Source: Paramecium octaurelia
Taxonomy: Eukaryota; Ciliophora; Oligohymenophorea; Peniculida; Parameciidae
Length of the DNA: 64,000 nt
Assembly (NCBI GenBank): GCA_905182995.1
Contig: CAJJDP010000138.1
Location: 62,001 to 126,000 of the forward strand
Direction of reading: 5' to 3'
Below are positions 1 through 9,962 of the stretch, one piece after another. Numbering within the stretch: the first letter of the stretch is position 1; each line of letters begins with the position of its first letter. The translations under genes were made by a program, and so were the position numbers. The notes beneath the pieces were generated by a model. The model had not been told where the DNA came from, ran no database searches, and saw only the letters and a program-made list of their open reading frames with translations.

Positions 1-1
1 G

Positions 2-1495
2 ACCATATCACATTTGGATAAAAATATTATAGATGAAATTGAATTCAACATAGCTGAATGTATATTGGCAACATATACAAACATATCCAATGATGTTAAA
101 TCTATTCGGTAAGTTTGGCTTAAAAAGATGGGGGCGAATCTCGAATAATAAGTGAAGGATACTCATTACAGTGTTTTGAGGAAGATGCAATTGCAGAAGA
201 GTTAGAAGGAACTCGAAAAGGTTAAGGTGAAGATGGTTACAGTATTTAAAGACTTGCAAAGAAAGCATTTATTGAAGTTACAATAGGAATTGGATAGGGA
301 TAGATATATCTAATAGCAGAAGGGTGTCAATAAAGTTATTTTGAAATTCAAAGAAAAATTAATGAAAAGAGTTAAAAAGTATAGAAATCAAAAGAATATT
401 GGGATCACCAATGATTTCATTACTAGGAATATTCCAAAATAAGAATCTTTGCTCTTTAAAATCAATAAAGAAATGAAATCGACAGAATTCGTTTAACGGT
501 TATTTCATCCACCTTCTAAGTTAATTGTTAAGAATCCTGGATCTCAAACTGATAGAGCCATTAAGGAGGAATAAAAGTACAAAGTTAGATCTTCCAGTAC
601 AAAAAGATAGTCTGAATATAAGAGATATCTTAGTGGAGGTCCGTAGACAGAGAGACAGTTTGTCTCAAAGTCTTTGGTTGATTAGAATCAATAGAAAATT
701 AGTGGACACAAGAATCCTCATGAATGGATTACCAGTGAAATAGAAGTGACTGCAATTAATAAGATTAAGGCAGCAATTAAAGCCTATCTATAAAGAAAGA
801 AGTACTAGAAATAGAAGCAATTGAAATAAGAGTAGGAGGAATTAAAAAAGAATGTGTTGGCATCTTTTGTCAAGAAGAATCCAGAAAGAATTGAAAAGAT
901 AGACTTAGAAGTGAATAATGTTATTAAAAGTTTGTCTCTAAATAAATAAAAGAGTTAATCAAGTATTTATTCTTCAAAATAACGAATTCAATCTGATATG
1001 AAACTGAAAACTAGAAAGTTGTTCTAGGCTGCTAAAAAAAGATGTCTCAACATTGCAATTCAATCTGGCTTTATGTATACAACTGAAGATGCTAATCAGA
1101 AGGACGAATTAGGCAGGACTCCTCTTTCTTATGCTGCTGAGAATGGAGATGAAGCCATTTGCAATTATTTAATCAAAATTGGAGCCAATATCAATATTCC
1201 CAGTTTCGATGGCATGACTCCCATGCACTTTGTCTTTAAAAGCAATTCAGTGTCTCTGATTATGAGATTCATCCAATTGGGTGGCAATTTAAACAGAATG
1301 AACACTGATGGATTGACTCCAGTGGCCTTTTGCAATTAAGAAACCTTAAAGAAATTAAACCTTAATCAGATGATCTCTTCTTCTCTTAAATTAGGATCAT
1401 TTGACAATCACTCAATTTTGAATAAGAAATACCCTCAACACTCCGATATAATTGAAGCATTGGAATTTTCGGGTAATTTCAGTAAATTATAATGA
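2..1495 (+). CDS. Ankyrin-repeat protein with IQ-like motif (5' end outside window)
   Basis: One uninterrupted frame in the ciliate code runs from the window edge to TGA at 1493-1495 (497 codons visible, no intron needed). The first 250 residues are Lys/Gln-rich and helical, probably coiled coil. A basic IQ-like stretch (INKIKAAIKAYLQRKKYQ) lies near 750-810 and could bind calmodulin. The C-terminal third carries about three ankyrin repeats: GRTPLSYAAENGDEAICNYL at about 1107-1166, DGMTPMHFVFKSNS at about 1210-1250, and a weaker DGLTPVAF copy at about 1308-1332. Ankyrin plus IQ suggests a scaffold or adaptor, but the partner is not visible. The start codon lies upstream. The domain calls are solid and the role is inferred. 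Confidence 0.85.
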
Positions 1496-1532
1496 GAATT
1501 AATTTGTTATATACTAATTAATTTATTAAAAA

Positions 1533-2978
1533 TCAAATTTTTTTGAAAGGTACACAAGTATTGAAATTGATTTTTAAATCATTTGATATTGGGCCTGCCA
1601 ATATAGTCTATTCAATTTAGGAGATGAAGATATTCTTTGTGTATTTGCATATAAATAGAAGGTAATTTAGAGTCGGTGGTAATTGGATACAAATGGCGTC
1701 TGTTTCTTTGTAGATAGATAAGAAAATGGGGATGGGTTTGTTTTCAGAGTGTCGTTTCCTCTTCTTCTCTTGATGTTCATATATTTATGTGAGAATCTGG
1801 TAAACTTGAATCATGTATATGCGAATTAAATTGATATAACCTGTGAATACAATGTTTTAATCTCCTTTGACAAAGAAATCGAATTATTTTTATTTCTGGT
1901 ATATAGTATTCAATTTTTTAATTAATTTATAAAGTTATATTTCCTGAATGGTAAAATCATTAATTAAAAGCAGTGACATCATTCCCCAATTAAAAAATAG
2001 TTGACAAGATTTGCTTGAAGATTGTTTGATGTAAAAGTTCATTGTCTTTTTGATTGACATCATTAGAGTCAGATCAGTATTTTGGGTTAGTGTGTTATCT
2101 AATATAATAATTTTGTGGTCATAATCAACACCAATATTTATGATTCTGATTTTAAATTTATATTTTCCATTGTGCACATTAATTGTGCCTGTAATGAGCT
2201 CCTGTAGTTATTAGCCCAACTCTTTGTCGTTGCTTTTGTACATTCTCAGAAAACTTCTTACATTACATCCCTAACACATCTGATCGCAATAGGAGGGGAA
2301 TCGCTCAACCTCATTCCAACTCAGCACATTAAATTATAACAAGTTCTTATTGTAAGTGATTTGGAAATACGGTTTTTTAATAATCTCCGGTAATTGCTGA
2401 CTCCATATATTTTCGCAAACATTTTATAGAAATTCTTTTCGCGAATGGGAGTCACTAATGTAAATAACCATGGAAATTATTATTGCTGCTCCCACACTCA
2501 TCAGAATATCTTAAGGATCGACACTCTAGGTTTAGTAGATTGTGATTGATGATTTTATTAATGTATGACAAATTACCTGAACAACACTATCCAAAAAATC
2601 TGAAACAAAGTAAGCACAAGTTTAGAATTATGTAAAATTGCTTCCATAACTATAATACATCTGAGGCGTTGTGGAATCAGTAAAATTCATCTAAAGCAAA
2701 GCTGTTGAAATATTAGCCACCATCAGAGTGTATCTAATCTGAATGGGCCACTTTATGCTAATCGGAACTAGTACGCTGATGAGACCAATCAGTGTATAAT
2801 TGATATATTGAGTGAATGGCTTGAATTCTATAATATCAAGAATCACTTTAGAAATATTCAGAATCAAACCCAAAGCCATAAAGAGATAAAATACCCTCTT
2901 TCTTATTTTTTGAATTTTTTCTTCTTGATACTGAAGTTCAAGCTCTGGATTGTTAAATTTCAGTGTAAAATTATTCAT
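1533..2978 (-). CDS. Multi-pass membrane protein, paralog of 5430-6833
   Basis: Intronless frame of 481 codons from ATG at 2978 to TGA at 1533-1535. An in-frame TGA with no intervening ATG lies upstream, so this start is well supported, and the paralog starts at the matching residue. The N-terminal 30 residues are basic. About four hydrophobic segments follow between residues 28 and 190 (for example YLFMALGLILNISKVILDII), then a soluble C-terminal half. Landmarks shared with the paralog are AYFVSDFLD, VCENIW, QQLP and FNWGMMSLLLIN. The last resembles the start of a sensor or kinase dimerisation region, but I cannot name a domain. It is probably a signalling or sensor membrane protein; function unknown. 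The stop of the next gene upstream overlaps this start by four bases (ATGA). Confidence 0.75.
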
Positions 2979-3529
2979 AATTTAATAATAATCATTCCTT
3001 CTAATTTTCCATTATCATCCTAATACTGGAACTTCAGATTGTCTTGTTCTCCCTCAAAGCTACATCCAAATTCAATCACCCAACCTCCAGAAGCTAACCT
3101 TTAACAGAATATCTACGTGTCTACCATACTTATTAGAAATTAGGTTTTGTGATAAGTTTAATACCAAAATAAATCAAATTGAGTTATTTTACTAATAAAA
3201 TAATTTAAGATGTTTCAAGTAAAAGCATTCTAATTTTCATAGTAAAGACTTCTTAATAAACATTATTAATTAGATCAAAGACTTTTAACTAAATATTATT
3301 ATTTAGATCACTTCCCATTTGTTGAAATTCTGAATCTATTAACAGGATTCAATAGTATAAAATAAATATTGATACGAATTGTTTGGATATTTACTTTAGA
3401 TGAAATCAATTTAAATGGAAATGTAATTAAATTAGCCCTAAAAGGTGGAATGGTGTTTTATTAAACTATCAAAAGAGAAGTGTACTTTATAATATATTTC
3501 ATATATTAATATTATTGCATATTTATCAT
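2975..3529 (-). CDS. Hypothetical 162-residue protein, four exons
   Basis: A continuous frame of 163 codons forms if three short GT...AG introns are removed: 3466-3485 (20 bases), 3289-3311 (23) and 3094-3116 (23). Each removes an in-frame TGA or restores frame, which is good evidence that the model is real. The protein is mixed alpha/beta in composition, with a C-terminal stretch (PSGGWVIEFGCSFEGEQ) and no recognised domain. The ATG used is at 3529. The frame is open further upstream, so the start is less certain than the end. The stop TGA (2975-2977) lies inside the ATGA that starts the membrane-protein gene. Function unknown. Confidence 0.55.
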
Positions 3530-3543
3530 CAATTTGATTTCCC

Positions 3544-4993
3544 TCACAAAAAATTCATTAATATAGAATTATAAGTATTATTTTTCCATTTAATTACAAA
3601 CCCTAAATTATCACTTAAAGCTATTGATACTCCAAATTTAGTTTACCATTTAAGGTTGTTTTCATTTTTTAAACTAATTTCTTTGCCTTTTGGTTCAATA
3701 AAAAAGCCAGTTATTTTTAAATTTAAGTGACTGAAACTTACATATCCTCCTTATTAATCGATCGTAAAGTGAAAATTTCCCAAGAGAAGATTTGAATCTA
3801 GAGTCTTTTGAGCATTTAAGGCCAATTGTTCAAGTTTCCTAATTGCTTCAAATTCAAGTTGTTACTGCTAGCTATTTTAGAATTAAAATTATTATTGAGT
3901 ATTTTGATTTGGCAATCCTATAATCGGATTTTTGGGAAGTGGCACGAATGGGTTATTTTAATTTTTTTGTAATGATTGATTAGGACTTTTATCAGAGGGA
4001 ATTGCATTAAGATTGAAAGTTGGAGGAAACCCCACTTATGGCCCTTATTGAATTTTTATGTTTGAATTCTGTTAATTAATTTAGAAAGTTTTGTTGTTTT
4101 ACACCTAAGAAATGATTGCAGATTGCCCTATTATATTAGATTGAGGAATCTATTGAGATTGTTGTATATTGTTGTTAAAATTCTAGGGTTTTTGTAATGG
4201 GAAATTTGGTTGGGGTTGAAAGCTTGTATTATAAATCTAAGGCTTGTTTTACATTGCAGTAGTATTCAATGTTGATGGCTAGAAATTTGTGGTGTTGAGT
4301 TATTAGAATTATTAAAATGGCTGTTGCTATTGATTTGGAAATTATTGTTAAAAGTTTTAGTTTCTTTATGCCATATTAGGTTAGAATTCCTTCCTCGGTC
4401 CCTGAAAAACTGGAAATCTCTAAGGGAATTATTAATTAAATTGGGTATTTTCTACTATTGGCTCTTTTTCGTTAGTTGTAAAATGAATAGTTAGCTGGGG
4501 TTCTTTCTCATTTTGGTCAATTAGCTTAAACATCTGCATTTCCATTAAAGTTGCCAGAACTTGAGTTTTTCTGTAATTTGTCACTTTGATCTATTTTGGC
4601 ATGCTTGTTATTATATTCTAGTATATCGCGTCATCCAATACCTAGAATTTTCATTTGTATTACTTCTTCAAATGTAAAGTCTGATCTTAATTGAACTCCC
4701 TATTCTAATTCTTATCCATCTCTTATGAACCAACATATTACATCCCCGTACTGCGACGATTATTCGAATTCATTTTCTATTATTTTAGCATAGATAGTTT
4801 AATTGATTTCAGCTTGTTCAATCTTCAAATCAGATCCAATTTCCTTTTGGCAATCTTTGTCAAAATAAAGTCGAACATTCTTTTTTTTAAGATATTAAGC
4901 GCATTTCTCCACCAAGTCTCTAACATAGTAAAAATCTCTCTTTATTTCGAAGATTTGTTCTCCAAATGGTGTCGCTGTTTATACTTTTATCAT
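3544..4993 (-). CDS. Q/N/P-rich protein with conserved N-terminal segment
   Basis: 475 residues from ATG 4993 to TGA 3544-3546 after removing one 22-base intron (4642-4663), which bridges two frames. Residues 1-150 look globular and acidic/basic (KIIENEFEQSSQYGDVICWF). A long low-complexity region of Gln, Asn and Pro, about 190 residues, follows. The C-terminal 90 residues are again folded-looking (GNFHFTIDQQGGYVSFSHL). Many of the glutamines are TAA or TAG codons, so the frame reads only in the ciliate code. Q/N-rich linkers of this kind occur in RNA-binding, nucleoporin and condensate proteins, but no family is recognised. The upstream region to 5430 is shared with a divergent plus-strand gene. 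Confidence 0.7.
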
Positions 4994-5429
4994 ATTTAAT
5001 AGAATTAGAATAAAATAATGTAATTTATATTGTCTATTAGAATTCTTTGATGATATTAGTATTGCTAAGAAACACATTTAATTAAAGGATGAGTAAATTA
5101 ATAGCAATAGTGAATTTGAATTATTGCAATTTTTGTAATCAATACTTTATAAACAATAAATGCATTGAATTTTCATAAGCTTTGTTATGTTTCATACAAT
5201 CATGAGAGTTTTCTTGTCGATTGCAAACTGTGATGAGTGATGTGTTCAATATTAATAGGAATCAATATGGTTATAAATTTTAAATTTTGAAATATATATA
5301 TAATGTTTTATAGAGTGAAATTTTGATTCATACTGAGTCAGCAAATATATAAAATAATTATATATAGTGTTGTGCGGATAGAGAAAGATTTGAATTTTAT
5401 TAATTGGATTGATATGTAATAATAAATTA
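4994..5429. promoter_or_regulatory. Divergent intergenic region
   Basis: 436 bases of AT-rich DNA between two divergently starting genes (4993 minus, 5430 plus). It must hold both promoters. I see no recognisable motif beyond A/T runs, and the short open frames in it are not convincing genes. Confidence 0.4.
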
Positions 5430-6833
5430 ATGAATTTCATCACTTTGAGATTTAAAGATTAAATTCTTGAAAAATAATATTAGGAACTCAAAACAAAATC
5501 TATTAGAAAACCAATATACTTTGGAATCTATTCATTTTGCTTTGCTCTAAACACAGTTAAAATTTTGAGGGATTTAATCTAGCATGAAGAGTGGCAACAA
5601 CTTTATATAAATTATATATTTTTAGCATTCATGATTCTGTCCATAATATTGATACTCTAAAATCAGAATTTCGTGAAACAGGCTCTAGTAATATCAAATC
5701 TTTTGTCTGGACTACTTCAGCTGAATTTTAATGAATAATAGACGACAAAATAAGAATTTTATTCTTTTGGAAGTAGTTTCGCATAGTTACAAGCAGCCTC
5801 GTATTTCGTTTCAGATTTCTTAGATGGAATAATACAAGTGGGCGGACATTTGATAATGAAAATCTTGATTACATCGTTATAAACTAATAAAATTGAAGCT
5901 ATGTGCACGAGCTTTGCTATTACTGGATCAGTGTTTATTCTGGTTACAATCTACATTTGCGATTGCAGTTCGAGGAAACAATTCCTATCGACAGTCTGTG
6001 AAAACATCTGGGATTAATAATTGCCACACCTCATTAAAAAACCATTTATCAAGCTCAGTTACTAAGATAAATTGATCAATATCTTACAAAGTCACCTCAT
6101 CTAGTTGTTTCCCAATTCCACCCAAGAACAATGCGATGGATGTAATGGGAGATAATTTTTAAGAGAATGCCAGATCGATAAAGTTTCATTGTCAGATTGC
6201 ATTCTAAAACAAAGTGATATCCTAAATAAGTCAATCAAGGCAAATTATAAATGCCACAGATTCGATCTTAGAGTCTGCCGATATGGAGTGGAGGACATGA
6301 ACTTACTTGTAATTCTAGAGAAAATTATTACAACTGCTCAAACCAAAGTATTCCCACTTTAAGTCAGAGAGGATCTGAATCGACAGATACGCATCAATCG
6401 TCAAGAGTATTTACGCTTCTACAATTGGGGACTAATGTCTCTGGTTCTGCTTAATAATCACGAAATTAAGGAGATTAAGTTGTTTCAATTGATCAAAAGA
6501 CTCAACAAGTCTTATTGCAAATACTTGATACCAATTTAACTCTTCACTAAGTCCAGCGAACTCCATTTTAACACATATGCCAATTTATTGCGGATATATC
6601 TTATTCAAATATACCACATATTAATTGAGCTCTATTCCAAATCATATAGAATCAGAATTTAAGTTAAAGAAAGCGACGAATACATAGAATTACATATTTT
6701 GATAAATTCAAGTATGTTTCATACTCTTTATCAAAACAATGTGTTTATTTAAAATATCTAGAGATCCATTCTCTACGAACCCATATCTAAGGATCTACGA
6801 ATACATCTTAGTAAGCAATTATCTTTTAAATGA
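5430..6833 (+). CDS. Multi-pass membrane protein, paralog of 1533-2978
   Basis: Intronless frame of 467 residues from ATG 5430 to TGA 6831-6833. It aligns along its length with the minus-strand gene at 1533-2978. Both begin with a short MN..T.F leader and a QYQE stretch, share AxYFVSDFLDxxxQ after the third hydrophobic segment, then SRKxFLxxVCENIW, QQLPxxIKKP and xFxNWGxMSLxLxNxxxIxEI. About four hydrophobic segments fall in the first 190 residues (IFLAFMILSIILIL is clear). The C-terminal part (RIQVKESDEYIELHIL) is soluble. Sequence divergence is considerable, so this is an old inverted local duplication or a family pair. Function unknown; a membrane sensor is the most natural guess. Confidence 0.75.
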
Positions 6834-7023
6834 TGAATATTGTTTTTGTAATGCAAAACGAATATATTTACTAATATCTTTACATTAATTAATATTTTAT
6901 AATCAAATTATTCAATATAACTACCTCAGTGATTTAATATAAATAATCATATTTAAGCATTAAAAGGAAATGGAGTAGGAGAATATTAAATCTCATTTAT
7001 TGGAGTCTTTGGATCAATCTTTT

Positions 7024-7697
7024 TCAATAAGAACCTAATTATCCTTACTAATAATTCAGGTTGAAACCCGTCAATTAGATTAACAAAATTCTCTATTTTC
7101 TTTTCGCTTAGGATTGTCTGATGAATTCTCTCATTACACAACAACTATCAATAGACATGGATACAAGTACATTGCTTAACTTAATCATTTTGTCTATGAT
7201 TGCTTTTTGAATAGTCTAATGAATCTCAAATTGTTTCACTAATCTTTTTTAGAATAATATCATCAGATTGAGTTACCGTTTTAGTTCTTGATTTTCCTTC
7301 ATTATTTGATTCACATTATACATCTCTCCAGATATTTAGTCTGTTAATGACTTACCCTTCTAAATCTTAGATAGATTTTATCTAAAGTTATAAATGATTG
7401 TGTATACTATTGTCCTTTGGCAAAATATATGTGATGAAATACTTTTTAACAGTTAGAATTTCTTTTAATTTTAAACCCATATATTCTTAATTGTCTATAA
7501 AATGACTAAATATTTGTGGTTTTAAAGTATTGTTTCATGACAATATCTTCAAATTTTTTGCTATCGGAGATTTAAAACATTTTGCAACAATCAGCCCAAT
7601 TAATAATTGAAGTGAAATCTTCACACTGCCTTAGATAATACTAAATTACTTCCAAAATGTTGTACAGATCCAATACAAATTTTGAGGTTTTCTACAT
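7024..7697 (-). CDS. Heat shock factor (HSF-type) transcription factor, small
   Basis: ATG at 7697 is preceded by an in-frame TGA. The stop is TGA 7024-7026, and one 26-32 base intron near 7324-7355 joins the frames, giving about 213 residues. The first 100 residues match the HSF DNA-binding winged helix: LYNILEVIQ, INWADCCKMFQI, and the recognition-helix signature QYFKTTNIQSFYRQLRIYGF followed by VFHHIYFAKGQ. A heptad-rich segment (IMKENQELKRQLNLMILFQK) follows, as expected for the HR-A/B trimerisation coiled coil. Known HSFs trimerise, enter the nucleus and bind nGAAn arrays; I infer the same here. The protein is short, with little room for a transactivation domain. The opposite strand is open for over 1 kb but is only a shadow. 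Confidence 0.85.
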
Positions 7698-7703
7698 CTG
7701 TTT

Positions 7704-8737
7704 TCACCAATTCGAGATTATAAAATTATTATAAAAATATTAATTGATATTGTAATTTGTCAGGTACACTGCAAAACCTCTCCATTCTAAAGATTTAGTT
7801 TCTTATTCTATTCTAATCAAAGAATTAAGTGTGCGAGGTTTAATTCTAATGCCTAAGGTGATGATATTAAAAATGTTAAGTAAACTAAATTATGCTGATT
7901 AAATTTATTGGGATATTTACATTAAATCTCTCGATGAAGTCTTTAAGAATACTTATGGGCTTCACTAAATATATTCACTAATCATTACCTAAGGAAGCAT
8001 GAATCATAAATTTTCTATGATTGATTCGTTTAATTAATATACACTGCCTTAAAACATCTCTGTTTACCTAAAGGTTTTTTACAAGTTTAAATTGATATTT
8101 ATTCTCATATATTTAACTAAATTCCAATCTAAATAAACTTTTTATAAAATTACGAGATATAATAGTATCTACACCTCAGTATCATCAAATAATGGTATTT
8201 ACCAGTATATATCAATTTTGCTCTCATTCTTTTCATTCATTTAGAAAATATAATTATATTTTTGAGAAGTTTACACCTTATAGATTTAATTCTATTGTAT
8301 CAACTCTAACTAAAACTATAGACTCAATGAATATTAATCTATTTCTCTTTCTTTATATCAATCACACTACTTTTTCAAAGTAAGTATGAACACGCATCAT
8401 ATTGCAAAAATTTACACACTATTTCACTAAATTTCTTTACTAATTTGAATAACCCATTTAATTTTAAAAACATCCATCCTAATTACCACCAAGTCCGAAT
8501 TAAAACCTTTAAGTTATATTATTTAACAGTTCTACATTCAATTATATATTTGTACAATAAATCAAAGGAAACTTTATGTAAAATGATAAGTATTTAGATA
8601 TCTAGAATTCCTCAATGGATTGATCTTTAAAATTTGAAAGGAGTATTTACATCCGTTTCGAATTGCATTTCATTATACGCATTAGTTAAATGTGCTTGTT
8701 CTTAAGTGTGAATAGAGATTGAATAATAATAAATCAT
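7704..8737 (-). CDS. Multi-exon hypothetical protein (exon borders partly unresolved)
   Basis: Several protein-like segments in different minus frames can be chained with short GT...AG introns. From ATG about 8737 they include KYLSFYIKFPLIYC, QCVNFCNMMRVHTYFEK, NEKNESKIDIYWQIPLFDD, INHRKFMIHASL, KPISILKDFIERFN and, near the end, SLIRIEQETKSLEWRGFAVY, with TGA at 7704-7706. Clear introns include a 20-base one near 8047-8066 and a 24-base one near 7967-7990. The first and last junctions are not settled. The product would be about 280-300 residues, soluble, with no domain I recognise. It ends only seven bases before the HSF start. Confidence 0.5.
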
Positions 8738-8858
8738 TAAAATTTATTTATAATTGATAAAGAAAGGTAGAATAAAATATTACAACTCACCCAAAAAAAG
8801 GGGAGGGAGTCATCCAAAATTATATATGTATTTCATGTAATGTACTTAAATTATAATC

Positions 8859-9369
8859 TCATTATTTCTTGGGGGCTGGTGCTTTCTTTTAGGCTTATGG
8901 CTTGTCAGCGGCGGCAGCAGCAGCGGCAGCTTTTTAGGCAGCGACAACTTGAGCATTTACAGTGAAGATGTATTATTTAGAATTTTAATCTCCAGCTGGT
9001 ACCAACAAACCTGATTTTGCGAAATGTCTAATGCATCTTCTTGCCAATGAACTTTAATAAGGTTAAGAGATCAATAAATACCCATTAACTTTGAATTTAT
9101 CTGATACTGTTGAGACTGTGATCAATGCACCCATTTTTGGTAATTAGGTCTCAATTTACTTGTAGGTTGTATTATCTAAAAACACGGCATTGTTTAATTT
9201 ATCCTTTGCTCTTCCCTTAGTCCATTTCTATGCACGTTATCAAAGAACAATATTACCTTCTTAGTTTATTTGCTTCTTTGGGAAGCTGCTTTAGAAATCT
9301 AATCCTTGGTTTTCTTTTATCCTTGTGTTGGTTGTTTTCCCTAAACGATTATAAATGATGTATTACCAT
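8859..9369 (-). CDS. RPS25: 40S ribosomal protein eS25
   Basis: 141 residues after removing three introns: 9341-9366 (26 bases, starting immediately after the ATG), 9228-9256 (29) and 9052-9081 (30). The spliced protein has the eS25 hallmarks: KKKWTKGRAKDKLNNAVFLD, LITVSTVSDKFKVNG directly joined to SLARRCIRHFAKSGLL. The third intron falls inside the VNG/SLARR junction, and splicing it restores the family motif exactly, which validates the model. eS25 is part of the small-subunit head. Unusual are the Ala-rich C-terminal tail (run of eight Ala plus Lys/Pro/Gln, encoded by GCN repeats at 8905-8935) and a start codon isolated in its own exon. Confidence 0.95.
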
Positions 9370-9962
9370 GATTTTAAATCTTTAATAAAATTTTTTTTTT
9401 AAATTTTAATATAAATTATTGTAAACCTTAATTATGTTCATATGGATAAAAGGAAACAGCAAATCCCATTTTGAGATAAATGTAAAATCAGGATGTGAGA
9501 AAATTCTGTCATAGAAAATGAAATGTTGTTGATAGTCAACATATAGAATAGGATAGAGTACTGATTGGATGTGGATTACATTGGATATATCTGTATATGA
9601 AGTGATTAAGAAGATCTTTGAAATATTCGTTAGTTGAATAATAAATTATATTATGAAAAAGGTTTGACTGTAATATTTGATATTAATGATTAATGATATT
9701 ATGATTAATGGGTGTAAATAAAAAAGAGAATAAGATTTTATTTTATTAATTCTTGTATTTTTCGATATCAGATGGACTAATTAAATTGTTTAACAATGTT
9801 AATATTGATTAAACAATTGTAGAAGTTTAGTATTAATTTAGTTAATGTTTGATGTGAAAATTTAGGATAATTCAATTGGAGTTGTTGAAATTTCTGGCTT
9901 TTTTGGTTGTGTGATTTTTATGCGTATAATTTATCTCATCTTATTATATTCTTTTTATAAAA
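9370..9962. promoter_or_regulatory. Divergent intergenic region between eS25 and CD36-like gene
   Basis: 593 bases, very AT-rich, between two genes transcribed away from each other. An A/T run lies just 5' of the eS25 start (T10 at about 9391-9400). No gene or RNA is supported here. Confidence 0.4.

Noticed and set aside
6970-7350. Plus-strand gene starting MEQENIKSHLLESL
   Set aside because: The minus strand encodes a recognisable HSF DNA-binding domain over the same bases; the plus frame is an antisense shadow.
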